Positions 10,843-21,600 of a DNA stretch of 64,000 bases are shown piece after piece. Numbering within the stretch: position 1 is the stretch's first letter; each line of letters begins with the position of its first letter. This DNA is from Echinarachnius parma (taxonomy: Eukaryota > Echinodermata > Echinoidea > Clypeasteroida > Echinarachniidae), in assembly GCA_037951105.1 (NCBI GenBank), contig JBAMJV010007665.1, positions 60,001-124,000 on the forward strand, given 5' to 3'. A program made the position numbers and the translations under genes. The notes under the pieces were generated by a model that saw nothing but the letters and a program-made list of their open reading frames with translations, had not been told where the DNA came from and did not search any database.

Positions 10843-11480
10843 TGCAGGCCTACTGGACCAACCGTCTAAAAAAGACACTGATTGTTTGGTATATTAGAAA
10901 CCCAAACGGACGGTGATGGAGGGTAGTTTCATGCCATGACAATCGATCACATTAAACGGGAAATGTCCCCGAAAGGACCCAGCTGCACCACAACTGTATA
11001 GCTAATTATGTGATCTTTCCAGTATTTTGTTTTTCAAATTGTTTCCTTCTATATTTCCAAAATTATAACGTTTTATAAATAATACGAATTGTAATCATAT
11101 ATGTATTCAAATTTGTGGTCTTAATCATATATATCTGTTGTCATTATATTTTAGATTTAAACGAATTAGGACTTAAATTGACTCTTATATTTCAAATCAT
11201 AAGCAAACAATGATAAACAATAAAGCTTTAAACATGAGGACAGTAATAATTATAGTTATTTAAGTAAATTGACATTTTATATGATATGACTGTTTACACT
11301 GGCCCTATGACAGTTTCTACAACCATTTATAAGATTTTAATTATCAATTGTTGATTGGTCGTTATAAATATACACTATTTTAAACATGTATACTATGAGA
11401 GTTAAATACTGTACATATTTTTGATATTTGAATAATTACCGATAATTTGTCTGACCTGCTGACTGTGAGATTAAGTGAAG
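10843..11480. other. AT-rich intergenic DNA, nothing recognised
   Basis: No open frame of note, no repeat family recognised and no RNA gene seen. Several AATAAA-like hexamers occur by composition. Confidence 0.5.
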
Positions 11481-11485
11481 TGTGT

Positions 11486-11576
<91 letters not shown>

Positions 11577-11577
11577 T
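11481..11577. repeat. (TG)n microsatellite
   Basis: Nearly uninterrupted TG dinucleotides for about 95 bases. Apparent Cys-Val or His-Thr reading frames across it on both strands are products of the repeat. Confidence 0.95.
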
Positions 11578-11849
11578 GTTTGCACGTGAATGTGTATACG
11601 TGTGTGCGACTGTGCGTTCGTTCAAACATACTTAATTATTTTATCATTATTTCATTTTGTTTGAAGGCAAAAACAAAATAGTGTGTACCATTGTCATAAT
11701 ATTTTTTTCCAAAGAAGTGGATGTCCCTACTTCCCAAACAATGTCAGTTATGCATAGTATGATTGTCAATTGCATTGCTCCTAAGATGGTTGTGCATGCA
11801 TTCCAGGGCCAGCAGGCTTCAACCTCCCCAGAAAGCAGTAAGTGACTCT

Positions 11850-11985
11850 GAACAGGATAAGAACACTCCATGCAAGGTCAGCCCGTCATCTCCATCGATG
11901 GAAAATGACAGACAGTCCTGTATGTGACTGCGGGAATCCAGACCAGACAGTGCAGCACGTGGTTAGAGTCCCTTTATAGAGAGAG
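11850..11985 (+). pseudogene. LINE 3'-end remnant with Cys-rich C-terminus
   Basis: A frame reads RTLHARSARHLHRWKM and then SPVCDCGNPDQTVQHVV, the C-x-C...H pattern found after the reverse transcriptase of many non-LTR retrotransposons. Only about 40 codons are recognisable before the frame is lost. It is a fossil fragment. Confidence 0.55.
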
Positions 11986-13520
11986 TTGCGACATTACTAT
12001 TGTGCACAAATTGGTTACAAAATGGCAAAAGGAATTTAAACCACTGAATACTCAAAGAGGTTTATTCCGTAGTTTAGCGCATTGTAGAAATCGGCATTCC
12101 TGCATGCAGCAACTTAAAACAGCTGTCGCCATTTTGTATCCATTTGTGTACAACAGTTGTCGCAGCTACTCTCTCTATAAAGGGACTCTACACGTGGCAA
12201 TTAATGACTGCCCTCTACGATGTTTTCCTGATATTTATGAGGGGTTTCATCAAACAAGATATTATTCTGCTCTGTCCTGGCTTAGAAGCTCAGACTAGAC
12301 TGTATATAATGTGCATATATGTCACACAAAACAACCAATTGCTCATAAGGGAGTAAAGAATGCACGTCATGTGCGGATTGATCGTGCATGTGTCCATTGA
12401 CCGGGGTAATGATATTGCAAAGACATTATTTGCACCAATTGGAATCCTAGTACCCTCTTTTCATCGGTCATGTCTTCATGTGCGATGTACTCCGCGTATG
12501 AAGGCTCTCTACTCTAAATTCGGCGGAATTCATCTTATATACCATCGGCATTATTGCAGTCTTGAAGTTATACTATATTTACTGGCTATAATGGCTCCGT
12601 AAGTGGATATAATTTATCGCATTGTAAATGAATTACACAACCTTTGCAAAGGGTTGGGCTTCTATTTGATATAGCACACCGATACCAAATCATATAATTA
12701 TGTCTTGTTCTTTGTCTGGTGGTCCCCTTTAGATGTAATCAGTAATATCTTTTCAGATCATTGTCAAACATTGTCAAAATCCTCAAAACTTCAGAATTAA
12801 AATTCTCTAGATGATAATTACGGTTACCTGTGTTAGTATAATGAGTAAGCAATATCTTCTGGCATTTTCGCTCATAACTCAGTCATGCATATACCATTAA
12901 TTTACCATATAATATTCACACATCACTCGGTGGACGTATCAGATCACACAATCTTATCAACCATGTGCCACTTTTTGCACATGTCAAAAAACATTAGCAA
13001 GATCTCATTAGAGCAACAATGTTAAAGGGATGGTACAGTTTTGGTTTAGAGAGCGCTTCAAGAAAAGAAAATTGAGGTAATGAACACTTATGGGTACAAT
13101 TTGATGAAGCACACAATTTAAAGGGATAGTTGAATTTTGGTATAGGAGGCGCTTCACAAAATAATAATTTTGTGAGATAATGAAAAAGTAATGATAACTT
13201 ACAAAAATTGGCTTCTAAAATTGAGTTTGACCAGAAATGTTTTATCCCTATAGGAAAAAGGGACTGCAACAGAGTGTCAATATCAATATAATTTGGTTAA
13301 GGCTACGATAATTAATATTAACAATTAAAAATATAATTTCTGAGTATGATCGCAAACGGCTATTCAACTCATGCATGTCATGGGCGTCAACACAGATAGA
13401 CATTGGTATGAGAAAATTGGGTGAATAAAAGAGAGATTACGAAATAAGTTGCATGATTGGAGATATTCTAAAATATACAAATTATCTAATGAAAAATGAC
13501 TAACATCTTGACAAAAAAAC
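11986..13520. other. Repeat-derived non-coding stretch
   Basis: The stretch near 12660-12735 (GATACCAAATCATATAATTA to GTGGTCCCCTTTA) matches the right part of the MITE at 52114-52541. Two consecutive M1-like starts (TTAAAGGGATGGTACAG and TTTAAAGGGATAGTTGAATT) lie at 13021-13180. Short open frames here have no recognisable domain. Confidence 0.5.
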
Positions 13521-13524
13521 ATAA

Positions 13525-14114
13525 ACAATGTAACTGGACAAGCATGAGCTTGAAATTCTAGGTGTCACTTTTGATTCCAAACTTACTTGGTCTAAACACA
13601 TCTTAGCAATTACAACCAGAGCGGGACAGAAGCTTGGTGCCCTGAGAAAAGCCACAGTCTACAAAGCACAGGTTCGTAGCGTCATGGAATATGCATCCCT
13701 CTGCTCGACAAATGCTTCCCCATCAACTCTTAGCTTGCTTGACAACGTCCAAAAGAAGGCACTTAAGATCATAGGAGTTGGTGAGACCACTGCTCGCACC
13801 CAACTCTCAATCCCCAGCTTAGCACATAGACGCCAGGTAGCTGCAGTGTCAGTGCTGTACACTGCCCAAAAGACCTAGGAGACATGCTCCCTCCCTCCTT
13901 GGAAAGACGGCGAATGACCCGGCTTAGTGCATCCATGGCGGGCCATGCTCTTGCACTCCCAGATGCCAAAACCTCATCCTTAGACAGGAGCTTCATTCAC
14001 TCGGCAGTGCGGATCTGGAATAGTCTCCCTGTCTCAGTTGTTGGAAATATCTCAATTACTGGTCTCCAAGCTTTCAAAAGCCGCGTGCATGTTTACCTCC
14101 TTTCTAATTTATAA
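13525..14114 (+). pseudogene. LINE reverse-transcriptase C-terminal remnant
   Basis: The frame reads LEILGVTFDSKLTWSKHI, then YKAQVRSVMEYAS, then LLDNVQKKALKIIG, then after a frame change SAVRIWNSLPVSVVG and FKSRVHVYLLSNL before a stop. These are the familiar thumb-to-C-terminus landmarks of jockey/CR1-like retrotransposons. A frameshift near 13877 and an internal gap before YKAQ show it is dead. Confidence 0.8.
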
Positions 14115-14267
14115 TTATTTATTTTAGGGGTCCTGTTCACCCCAAAATGTGTTCCTTTAAAAAAGAAAAATGTATTAGATAACTTTTTTCTTTGGTACTT
14201 GAGTTGCAGTGAACCATTGATTGGCCCTCCGGAGCTCCTTTCAAACTATGGTGGGCTTTTGTTCACA

Positions 14268-15418
14268 TTTGCTCTTTATATACAAAAAATAAAATGTAAA
14301 CAAATTCAGAATTATAAAAGAAACACATGAAATTGTCATTATTCCTCTCCTATAGTAACAAAGATATACACAGAAGATACAAACTGCCGTATGTCGTTGT
14401 TTGTCTGTTTGTTTTATTTCCGTATACAAAAGTAATCATCAAAACTATACATGAAGTTCATATATACATATAAAAAAGAATTTTACAAATCGTACATGAA
14501 GGAACAATAAACAAGTGATGAAAGTAAGGCTGGATAACCCATATTCAGCTATGGGACATCATACTCTACTGCTGTTCATCCATGGGGACCAGATAAAAGA
14601 CAAGGGTAAGAAATAGACACATTGCATACAATATGTAATATATTACGAGACCGTAATACTAAGTTTATAAATTATTTGAAATGCATGTAAGATAATGCGT
14701 TCTGAAAACTGCAAAACTTAAATAGTTTCGTGCCCAATGTATAGAAGTTGTAAAAAACCCTAATGTTAAATTTGAGCGTTTCAAAGTGTGGTCACAGTGT
14801 ATTTTACAGTGTAGAAACACTGAGATTCACCGTGTGGCCACACTGTGGTACAAATTGTGTAACACACTGTGACCACACTGTGGATCACAGTGTGCTTCAG
14901 AATGTTACATTCGAGAATATTCACAGTGAATTTAACATTGTGGAGCACACTGAAACTCACAGTGTGATACACAGTGCGGTTCCCATATGAAATCAAATAG
15001 AAAATGAGACATGTGGTTCAAGCTGAATACCAATTGCCATAAATCCCAGTTGGTAACCAGTTGTCACTTTGCTCTCATAGTATGATCGCACGCTGCACTC
15101 CAAATGGTCTATATGGACTTTCTAAGTGCACTCTGGCTGTGCCATTGACTTTCATGTTTCAAGTTTATTTTCCACAATTTGAATAAAAACTATGTAAAAT
15201 ATACAAAACAAAAAGTGAAATATGTACAATGAGCAAACAACACGTATACAGGCAAGGTAAAATAGGAAGAGGAAGCAGGTCAAAATAGTCAGCATGTGGG
15301 GGAATAGCAAAGGCCTTGTGGCCTGTCAGACAGACATAACCCGCAATCGGACTTCACATATGTCTCTAGATGCATCTCTGGTATGAATTTGGTTATCCTA
15401 CCTATCACAGATGTACAA
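14268..15418. repeat. 1.15-kb tandem duplication, unit 1
   Basis: From TTTGCTCTTTATATACAAAA to ACAGATGTACAA the sequence repeats almost base for base in the next unit with a period of about 1151 bp. It contains a LINE-like 3' tail on the minus strand near 15150-15200 and a cluster of CACAGTGTG/CACACTGTG motifs at 14785-14985. Confidence 0.9.
14785..14985. repeat. CACAGTGTG palindromic cluster, copy 1
   Basis: About 200 bases packed with CAGTGTG, CACACTGTG and related words spaced roughly every 10-25 bases on both strands, so the segment can fold on itself in many ways. It resembles the degenerate sub-repeats in the fold-back ends at 28.8-39.2 kb, with a different core word. Confidence 0.75.
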
Positions 15419-16543
15419 TTTGCTCTTTATATACAAAAAAAAAAATGTAAAAAAATTCAGAATTATAAAAGAAACACATGAAATTGTCATTATTCCTCTC
15501 CTATAGTAACAAAGATATACACAGAAGATACAAACTGCCGTATGTCGTTGTTTGTCTGTGTGTTTTATTTCCGTATACAAAAGTAATCATCAAAACTATA
15601 CATGAAGTTCATATATACATATAAAAAAGAATTTTACAAATCGTACATGAAGGAACAATAAACAAGTGATGAAAGTAAGGCTGGATAACCCATATTCAGC
15701 TATGGGACATCATACTCTACTGCTGTTCATCCATGGGGACCAGATAAAAGACAAGGGTAAGAAATAGACACATTGCATACAATATGTAATATATTACGAG
15801 ACCGTAATACTAAGTTTATAAATTATTTGAAATACATGTAAGATAATGCGTTCTGAAAACTGCAAAACTTAAATAGTTTCGTGCCCAATGTATAGAAGTT
15901 GTAGAAAACCCTAATGTTAAATTCGAGCGTTTCAAAGTGTGGTCACAGTGTATTTTACAGTGTAGAAACACTAAGATTCACCGTGTGGCCACACTGTGGT
16001 ACAAATTGTGTACCACACTGTGGATCACAGTGTGCTTCAGAATGTTACATTCGAGCATATTCATAGTGAATTTAACATTGTGGAGCACACTGAAACTCAC
16101 AGTGTGATACACAGTGCGGTTCCCATATGAAATCAAATAGAAAATGAGACATGTGGTTCAAGTTGAATACCAATTGCCATAAATCCCAGTTGGTAACCAG
16201 TTGTCACTTTGCTCTCATAGTATGATCGCACGCTGCACTCCAAATGGTCTATATGGACTTTCTAAGTGCACTCTGGCTGTGCCATTGACTTTCATGTTTC
16301 AAGTTTATTTTCCACAATTTGAATAAAAACTATGTAAAATATACAAAACAAAAAGTGAAATATGTACAATGAGCAAACAACACGTATACAGGCAAGGTAA
16401 AATAGGAAGAGGAAGCAGGTAAAAATAGTCAGCATGTGGGGGAATAGCAAAGGCCTTGTGGCCTGTCAGACAGACATAACCCGCAATCGGACTAGATGCA
16501 TCTCTGGTATGAATTTGGTTATCCTACCTATCACAGATGTACA
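15419..16543. repeat. 1.15-kb tandem duplication, unit 2
   Basis: This copy differs from unit 1 by scattered substitutions and a deletion of roughly 20 bases inside the CACAGTGTG cluster (15935-16125). Its right end again reaches GAATTTGGTTATCCTACC before the repeats end. Confidence 0.9.
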
Positions 16544-18173
16544 ACTTTGTTGAGAATAATCATTCACACATACATACACACAAACGAATGTCATATGGAT
16601 GTCCCTGACGGACCGGGTGTGACGGAGAGAACATATTTGAAATGTAATGGTCAATGTAATATGAGACCGGCTCCCAGAGAATGGGTGTAAAGTCGGGATG
16701 GGTCTTTAGTACTTAGAGCCTCAAAATCATAAAATATTGTCTTTGGCTGAAATTTTTAACTTTATGGGATTTGATACTTACATGTTTCATCTACATTCTC
16801 TGAAAATTTCAGGTCCTTAATCTAATTTTTTATGCCGTAAATAATGATTTTTCTAAGCAACCTTCATTTCGGTTTCGACCAGAAACTCAGTAAATCCGCG
16901 CTGGCTGATCATGATCGATTGTGAAACGAACGCGCCAGCTATGTGTGTGTGATTCGACCGTACCGCCGCGGCGAGCTGCAAGAAGAAAGCACTGTAGCTG
17001 TACAGTGATTGGTCAGACTAACCTGAATAGAGTTGTATTGTCCGTGTGTTGTACATTTCCAGGAAGCGTTCGCGGCATTTAACTTACTGTATAGTAAACG
17101 AGTAGTTGGTTTGTTTATAATTCTATGGGTACCGCATTGAATCGCGCTGGGCATGCCGCAAGTGTGCAGTGTGCGTGTGCAGCGTACCATATCATACGAT
17201 ATCAAACTGCGCTTTTCTTTTGTCTACCGGTGGTACCAGCGGCGGTATGGTGAATATGATGCGGTGGGTTATGGCGGTACGTACATACACAATACACCGC
17301 GGTTGTAATACATGCACATCAAAGGGCAGCACATGCTAGTTTGTCGATCAACTGAGACTTAGGGCTGAGGCTTTGTACAATTACGTAATACCGGCGTAAG
17401 CGTTGCTGATTGGCCGATGAATAACAGTTTAACTGTGCATGCATTATTTCGTTTGCTGATCGATTACGAAAAGCGGAAAGGTGAAAGCGAAACGTTCAAC
17501 TTCTCGCTCGGTGTGTGAGAATGCTTTTCTGAATGGATGCAAAACTTTAGAAGCGATTTTCTCCGTTGTTTGACAAATCACGGGGCTCTGGTCCATGTTA
17601 TTAATTTGCGTTTTTCTAGCCTTGGCACTATCTTCCCTTTATTCATTCTAATACATTTATTTCGTGACACTATTTATTTAAAATATGATACAATAACATA
17701 TTCTTTCTCATAGATTTAGCACTGAAAGATAAAAAGTAAGACGGTGAAGAATGTATGATAATACATAATAACACCATACACATAAATAACATTATGCATG
17801 AAAATGTAATTAATACGATAGCCTGTATATATGCTGTCATGTATGGAAAATATAATACAATGTAGTGTTACTATTACGATGAACATACTATTATATCTGT
17901 ATGGTTAACATGGTTTAGTCACGTATGAGCCATATATCTATGTGCAAGTTTAAAACGATGCGAGTCAAAAATAAACATATAAAAAATATACATTATTATA
18001 GAGATGTCTACATTCATTGGAAAACTCCATAGGTTTGGCCGCAATGAAAATGTTGCCCTATCTCTGACATGTACATGCTAAATTCTTCCAGTTAGGCAAG
18101 CTAGCTTCAGTATCATTTGTATAGACTTAGTATCTGGAATAAATTTTGCCCTCCCCGATTATACTAATTTTCT
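16544..18173. other. Intergenic stretch between the two receptor genes
   Basis: No exon recognised. The part at about 16860-17530 has more CG dinucleotides than its surroundings, but no gene could be tied to it. TTTATT hexamers near 17637, 17658 and 17669 would be AATAAA signals for the minus-strand gene 2. Confidence 0.45.
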
Positions 18174-18619
18174 TCATGATACGCAATGAAGCCTCTCACT
18201 CTCGAGTCTAATACGTTGATCAATTGCCCTTCGCATTTTTGTCTCCAAGTCTTTGTCATTTATGTGAGCGTTTCCGAGGGCTTGCAGCGGTGCTGGCATC
18301 AACCGTTCTTCACAGCAACGGATAGGTATTACTTGCCGGTCTGATATTTCAAGAGCCATTGAAATTGTCATGGCTTGTTGGCCACCCTTTTTTTGGCAGT
18401 CCTCTTCCGTGATTAGAATCACCACGTGGGAGCTAGTCTTGAGCGCCTCCTCCTTGGCATATGACTTAGGCATGCCCAACTTTCCATCATAAGGTGTTGT
18501 CATCTTCCATTTGTTGCGCCGTATCATTTCCATTATCTTGTTGACGTCCTCCGTCAGTATGCTATAAACCAGACAGATGTCGAAATAGATCTCCGCAACC
18601 TCGTCAACCTTCGTGGGCT
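18174..18619 (-). CDS. Gene 2 last exon: TIR-like signalling domain
   Basis: About 148 residues after a phase-1 acceptor (GGATTACAG), ending in TGA. The order of motifs fits a TIR fold: strand [10 protein letters not shown]; helix [12 protein letters not shown]; a middle region [19 protein letters not shown]; strand [19 protein letters not shown]; helix SMALEISDR; strand D QVIPIRC; then MPAPLQALG. This mirrors (F/Y)DAFxxY...RxxxVVVS...LIPI in MyD88- and Toll-type TIRs. The classical box-2 RDxxPG is not present, so partners may differ. An in-frame ATG at 18638 would allow a stand-alone 154-residue protein instead. The phase-1 acceptor matches the phase-1 donor of the preceding tail exon, which favours fusion. 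Confidence 0.65.
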
Positions 18620-21600
18620 CTGTAATCCATTTAGACATTGAAAGTTAAGTAACTTAATTAAATGAAATGTGTTATAAATATGGTAAAAGGGGGTAGGGTA
18701 AATGGCGTCTAACATTTCTCTGTCTGTCTGTAGTGGGGGTTATTCTTGAACCAGATTAAAGAGTGGGACAAAGCGAGGAAGGGAAGCGACCAATATAGCG
18801 GGCAGGATGAATGAGGGGTTTCCCTCTTTTGGGGTATTGCGAACAGTTCTGAATGATACTTGGTACATTGACTGGGTTTAAAGAGCACTAAGCAATAGAG
18901 TGATAAAGGGGTCTTAAAGGGGTAGTTTAGTTTTGGTAAGGCTGAACTTTAGTAGCCAAAACCTGCACAGTAACATTATAAACTAATAGTTATAACTCCA
19001 CCATGCTCGAAAGGTATACAAAATTACAAACGACCAAGTAAAACGCCTGTTATTATTCAAAAAGAGCCATTAAAACACAAGAGGGCGCTTTTTTAAAAGG
19101 CATTGGTTTCAACCATTTTCAACCAAAATTATGCATGTGATGTTTTGTTGATATAATGATTAAATAGCGAGATCATCAAAAAACATTTAAAAAACGCTTT
19201 TAAAATTTTTTGAAAAAGTGCAAGCATTTTTAAATTTTTTTCAAAAAATCATCTAATTATTTGGGCCCCAAATAATTATAAGATCAGATATATTTATTGA
19301 TATTTCAGCCGTTTCTGGGTCGATTTTGACCAAATAAAGTTTATTCTGCCATTAAAATTGCATGTTCTCTCAAATTCGACACTCAGTTTTTCATTACCTC
19401 ACAAAAAAATTGCGATGTGCAGCGCCCTCTCTACCAAAACTAAACTACCCCTTTAAGCTGGGATCAAGGATAGAGCCCCCAGAAGATTTACTTTTGTATT
19501 TTAGCGCGCCTGATCGGCACGTACGGGCAAATTGCAAAACGGTTATAAGGGTCTGTCTTGGAGCCAGAGTCCAGGGGGCAAACCCACCGGAAGCCTTTGT
19601 GCAATTTAGCACTTTTATGATGCGATTCTGTCAGGGTAAAATACTAAATATTTGGCAATTTATTTCAGCGCACGTGGCGAGTAAAGCGTGTGGACCCAGG
19701 AGCAGGGTCTTGACTGAAATAGTGCCTCTTAAAAGACAAATATGTTGTTCTGTATACCCTCAAAGGTTGATCTCCACAAAAACTTCAAATGTATAACCTT
19801 CAATAATGTCTGCATTTGTTTTTCAGAAGTACCCGTTTTTGTGTTTATATATAAATTAACTCATCTGCTCGGATGTCATGATGTCATTGAAGGCAAACTA
19901 TTACTGTGTGCTCGCTTGACGTACACGCATGACCTTTGTACTCTGTTGTTCTCGCACAATTACCCTTTGTGAAATGTCGATCGTACATACACCAAAGCTC
20001 GGACAAGCATTACAAGGATGTATTCGTAAAATTATATTTCTTGGCCCGTACAAACTAGTCCCTTTTCTTAAATAAAGGAATCTCGTTTGTTAGGTCAATA
20101 TACCGCTTCTGTAATGTATGCAAATAATATGCGTATAACGTAATACTCCCCGTTGGCAAGCTTAACAATAGTAACTAGGTCCGACAAGCTCCTGCAAACT
20201 TAGCTTGCCGGACCTAGTTACTATTGTTAAAGATAATGGTGAGTATTGGTCAAACTTAACTTTAGTAACCAAAACCTGCACGATTACGATACAAACTAAT
20301 AGTTATAACTTCACCATGCTCGAAAAGTATACACAATTACAAACGACAAAGTAAAACCCCTGTTATCATTCAAAAAGTGTAAAATTAACTCAGCGCGAAG
20401 CACTAGCGTTGTAGGTCCTAATACGGGACTGTATAGTGCAGTGTGCGGTAATACGGGACTGTAGTGCAGTATGCGGTAATACACAGTAGTACGTGTATAT
20501 GTATCGCAACCATAGAAGTATGACTCCAACACTGCCGTTGACGCAACTCGCAAGCCCCATTCGAATTCGTTCGCATTTCGTTCACAGTCGCGCTAACACA
20601 CGGAGAGACTGGTCCATGAGGCGCATATATCACTGATTTTTTGCGGAATGGAAGGAAAAATCATAATCTTAATCCACCCGGTAGTTGGATCACATACTGG
20701 AGAGTAAATTGCTGGTAAGTACCGTATCATATGTATAGTTTTAAGCACAATTAGCGTGCACACAAATATTTGGTTTCAGTCCTTTATTAGGAGAACATAA
20801 AACGCTAGTGCCTCGCACTAGCGTTCTCTAAAAAGTGATACCCGGGCGTCAACCACTTTTATATGATATTTTGAAAGCAAACTTCACAACAATTAGAGCA
20901 TTTGAATGGGAATTATTATCATTTCCCATGTTTTTTTCGATGATCTTTCATATGGAATTGAAATCAGCCAAATCCGTTACAATTTATGTTGGGGGGGCAC
21001 TTTGGAAATTACCAAAACTCACCATTGCCTTTAAAGCCATACCTGTAAAGTGTCCAAATCCACGAAAATTACTTGGAGCTTCCTCGTTTCTCTTCTACCG
21101 TGTTGTTTAGCTTATGGTAAAAGAAGAATAAAATGGGGTTTGATTTTTTCAAATGTCCCTTTAGTATGAAGATAATTATCATTTAAATCTTTTATTTCAA
21201 TGACGTTAATTAACGCTTTACCTTATGTCGTAACTAAAATATTGGCTTGTGTCCGGCTATATTTCATGTACTGTACGTTCAGCTTCAAGCGCGCGCGCTA
21301 AGCGAAGTCAGAGGCTAGAGCTAGAGCCGTACGGCCGTATTCTGAGCGCGCGAAGCTCTGGATGGAATGGAGCGCGCGAAGTAATGCAGAGACGTACGTC
21401 GTACGCGAGCGAAGTATATCCGTGCATATTGTATTGTGCACTGGCGTAAATCTGTCCGGAAAACACAATGCATTAGGGGGTCGAGCAATTGTTCACAAAC
21501 GGTTTGTGAACAATTGCTCGACCCCCCAATGCATTGTGCTTTCCGAACAGATTTACGCCAGTGGTATTGTGTAAATTACCACCACTACTACTACTAGCAC

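Noticed and set aside
11380..11681. Frames of alternating Cys-Val or His-Thr
   Set aside because: They translate the TG microsatellite.
18174..18638. TIR exon as an independent single-exon gene
   Set aside because: An in-frame ATG exists, but a matching phase-1 acceptor lies just after it and fits the upstream gene; kept as an alternative, not the main model.
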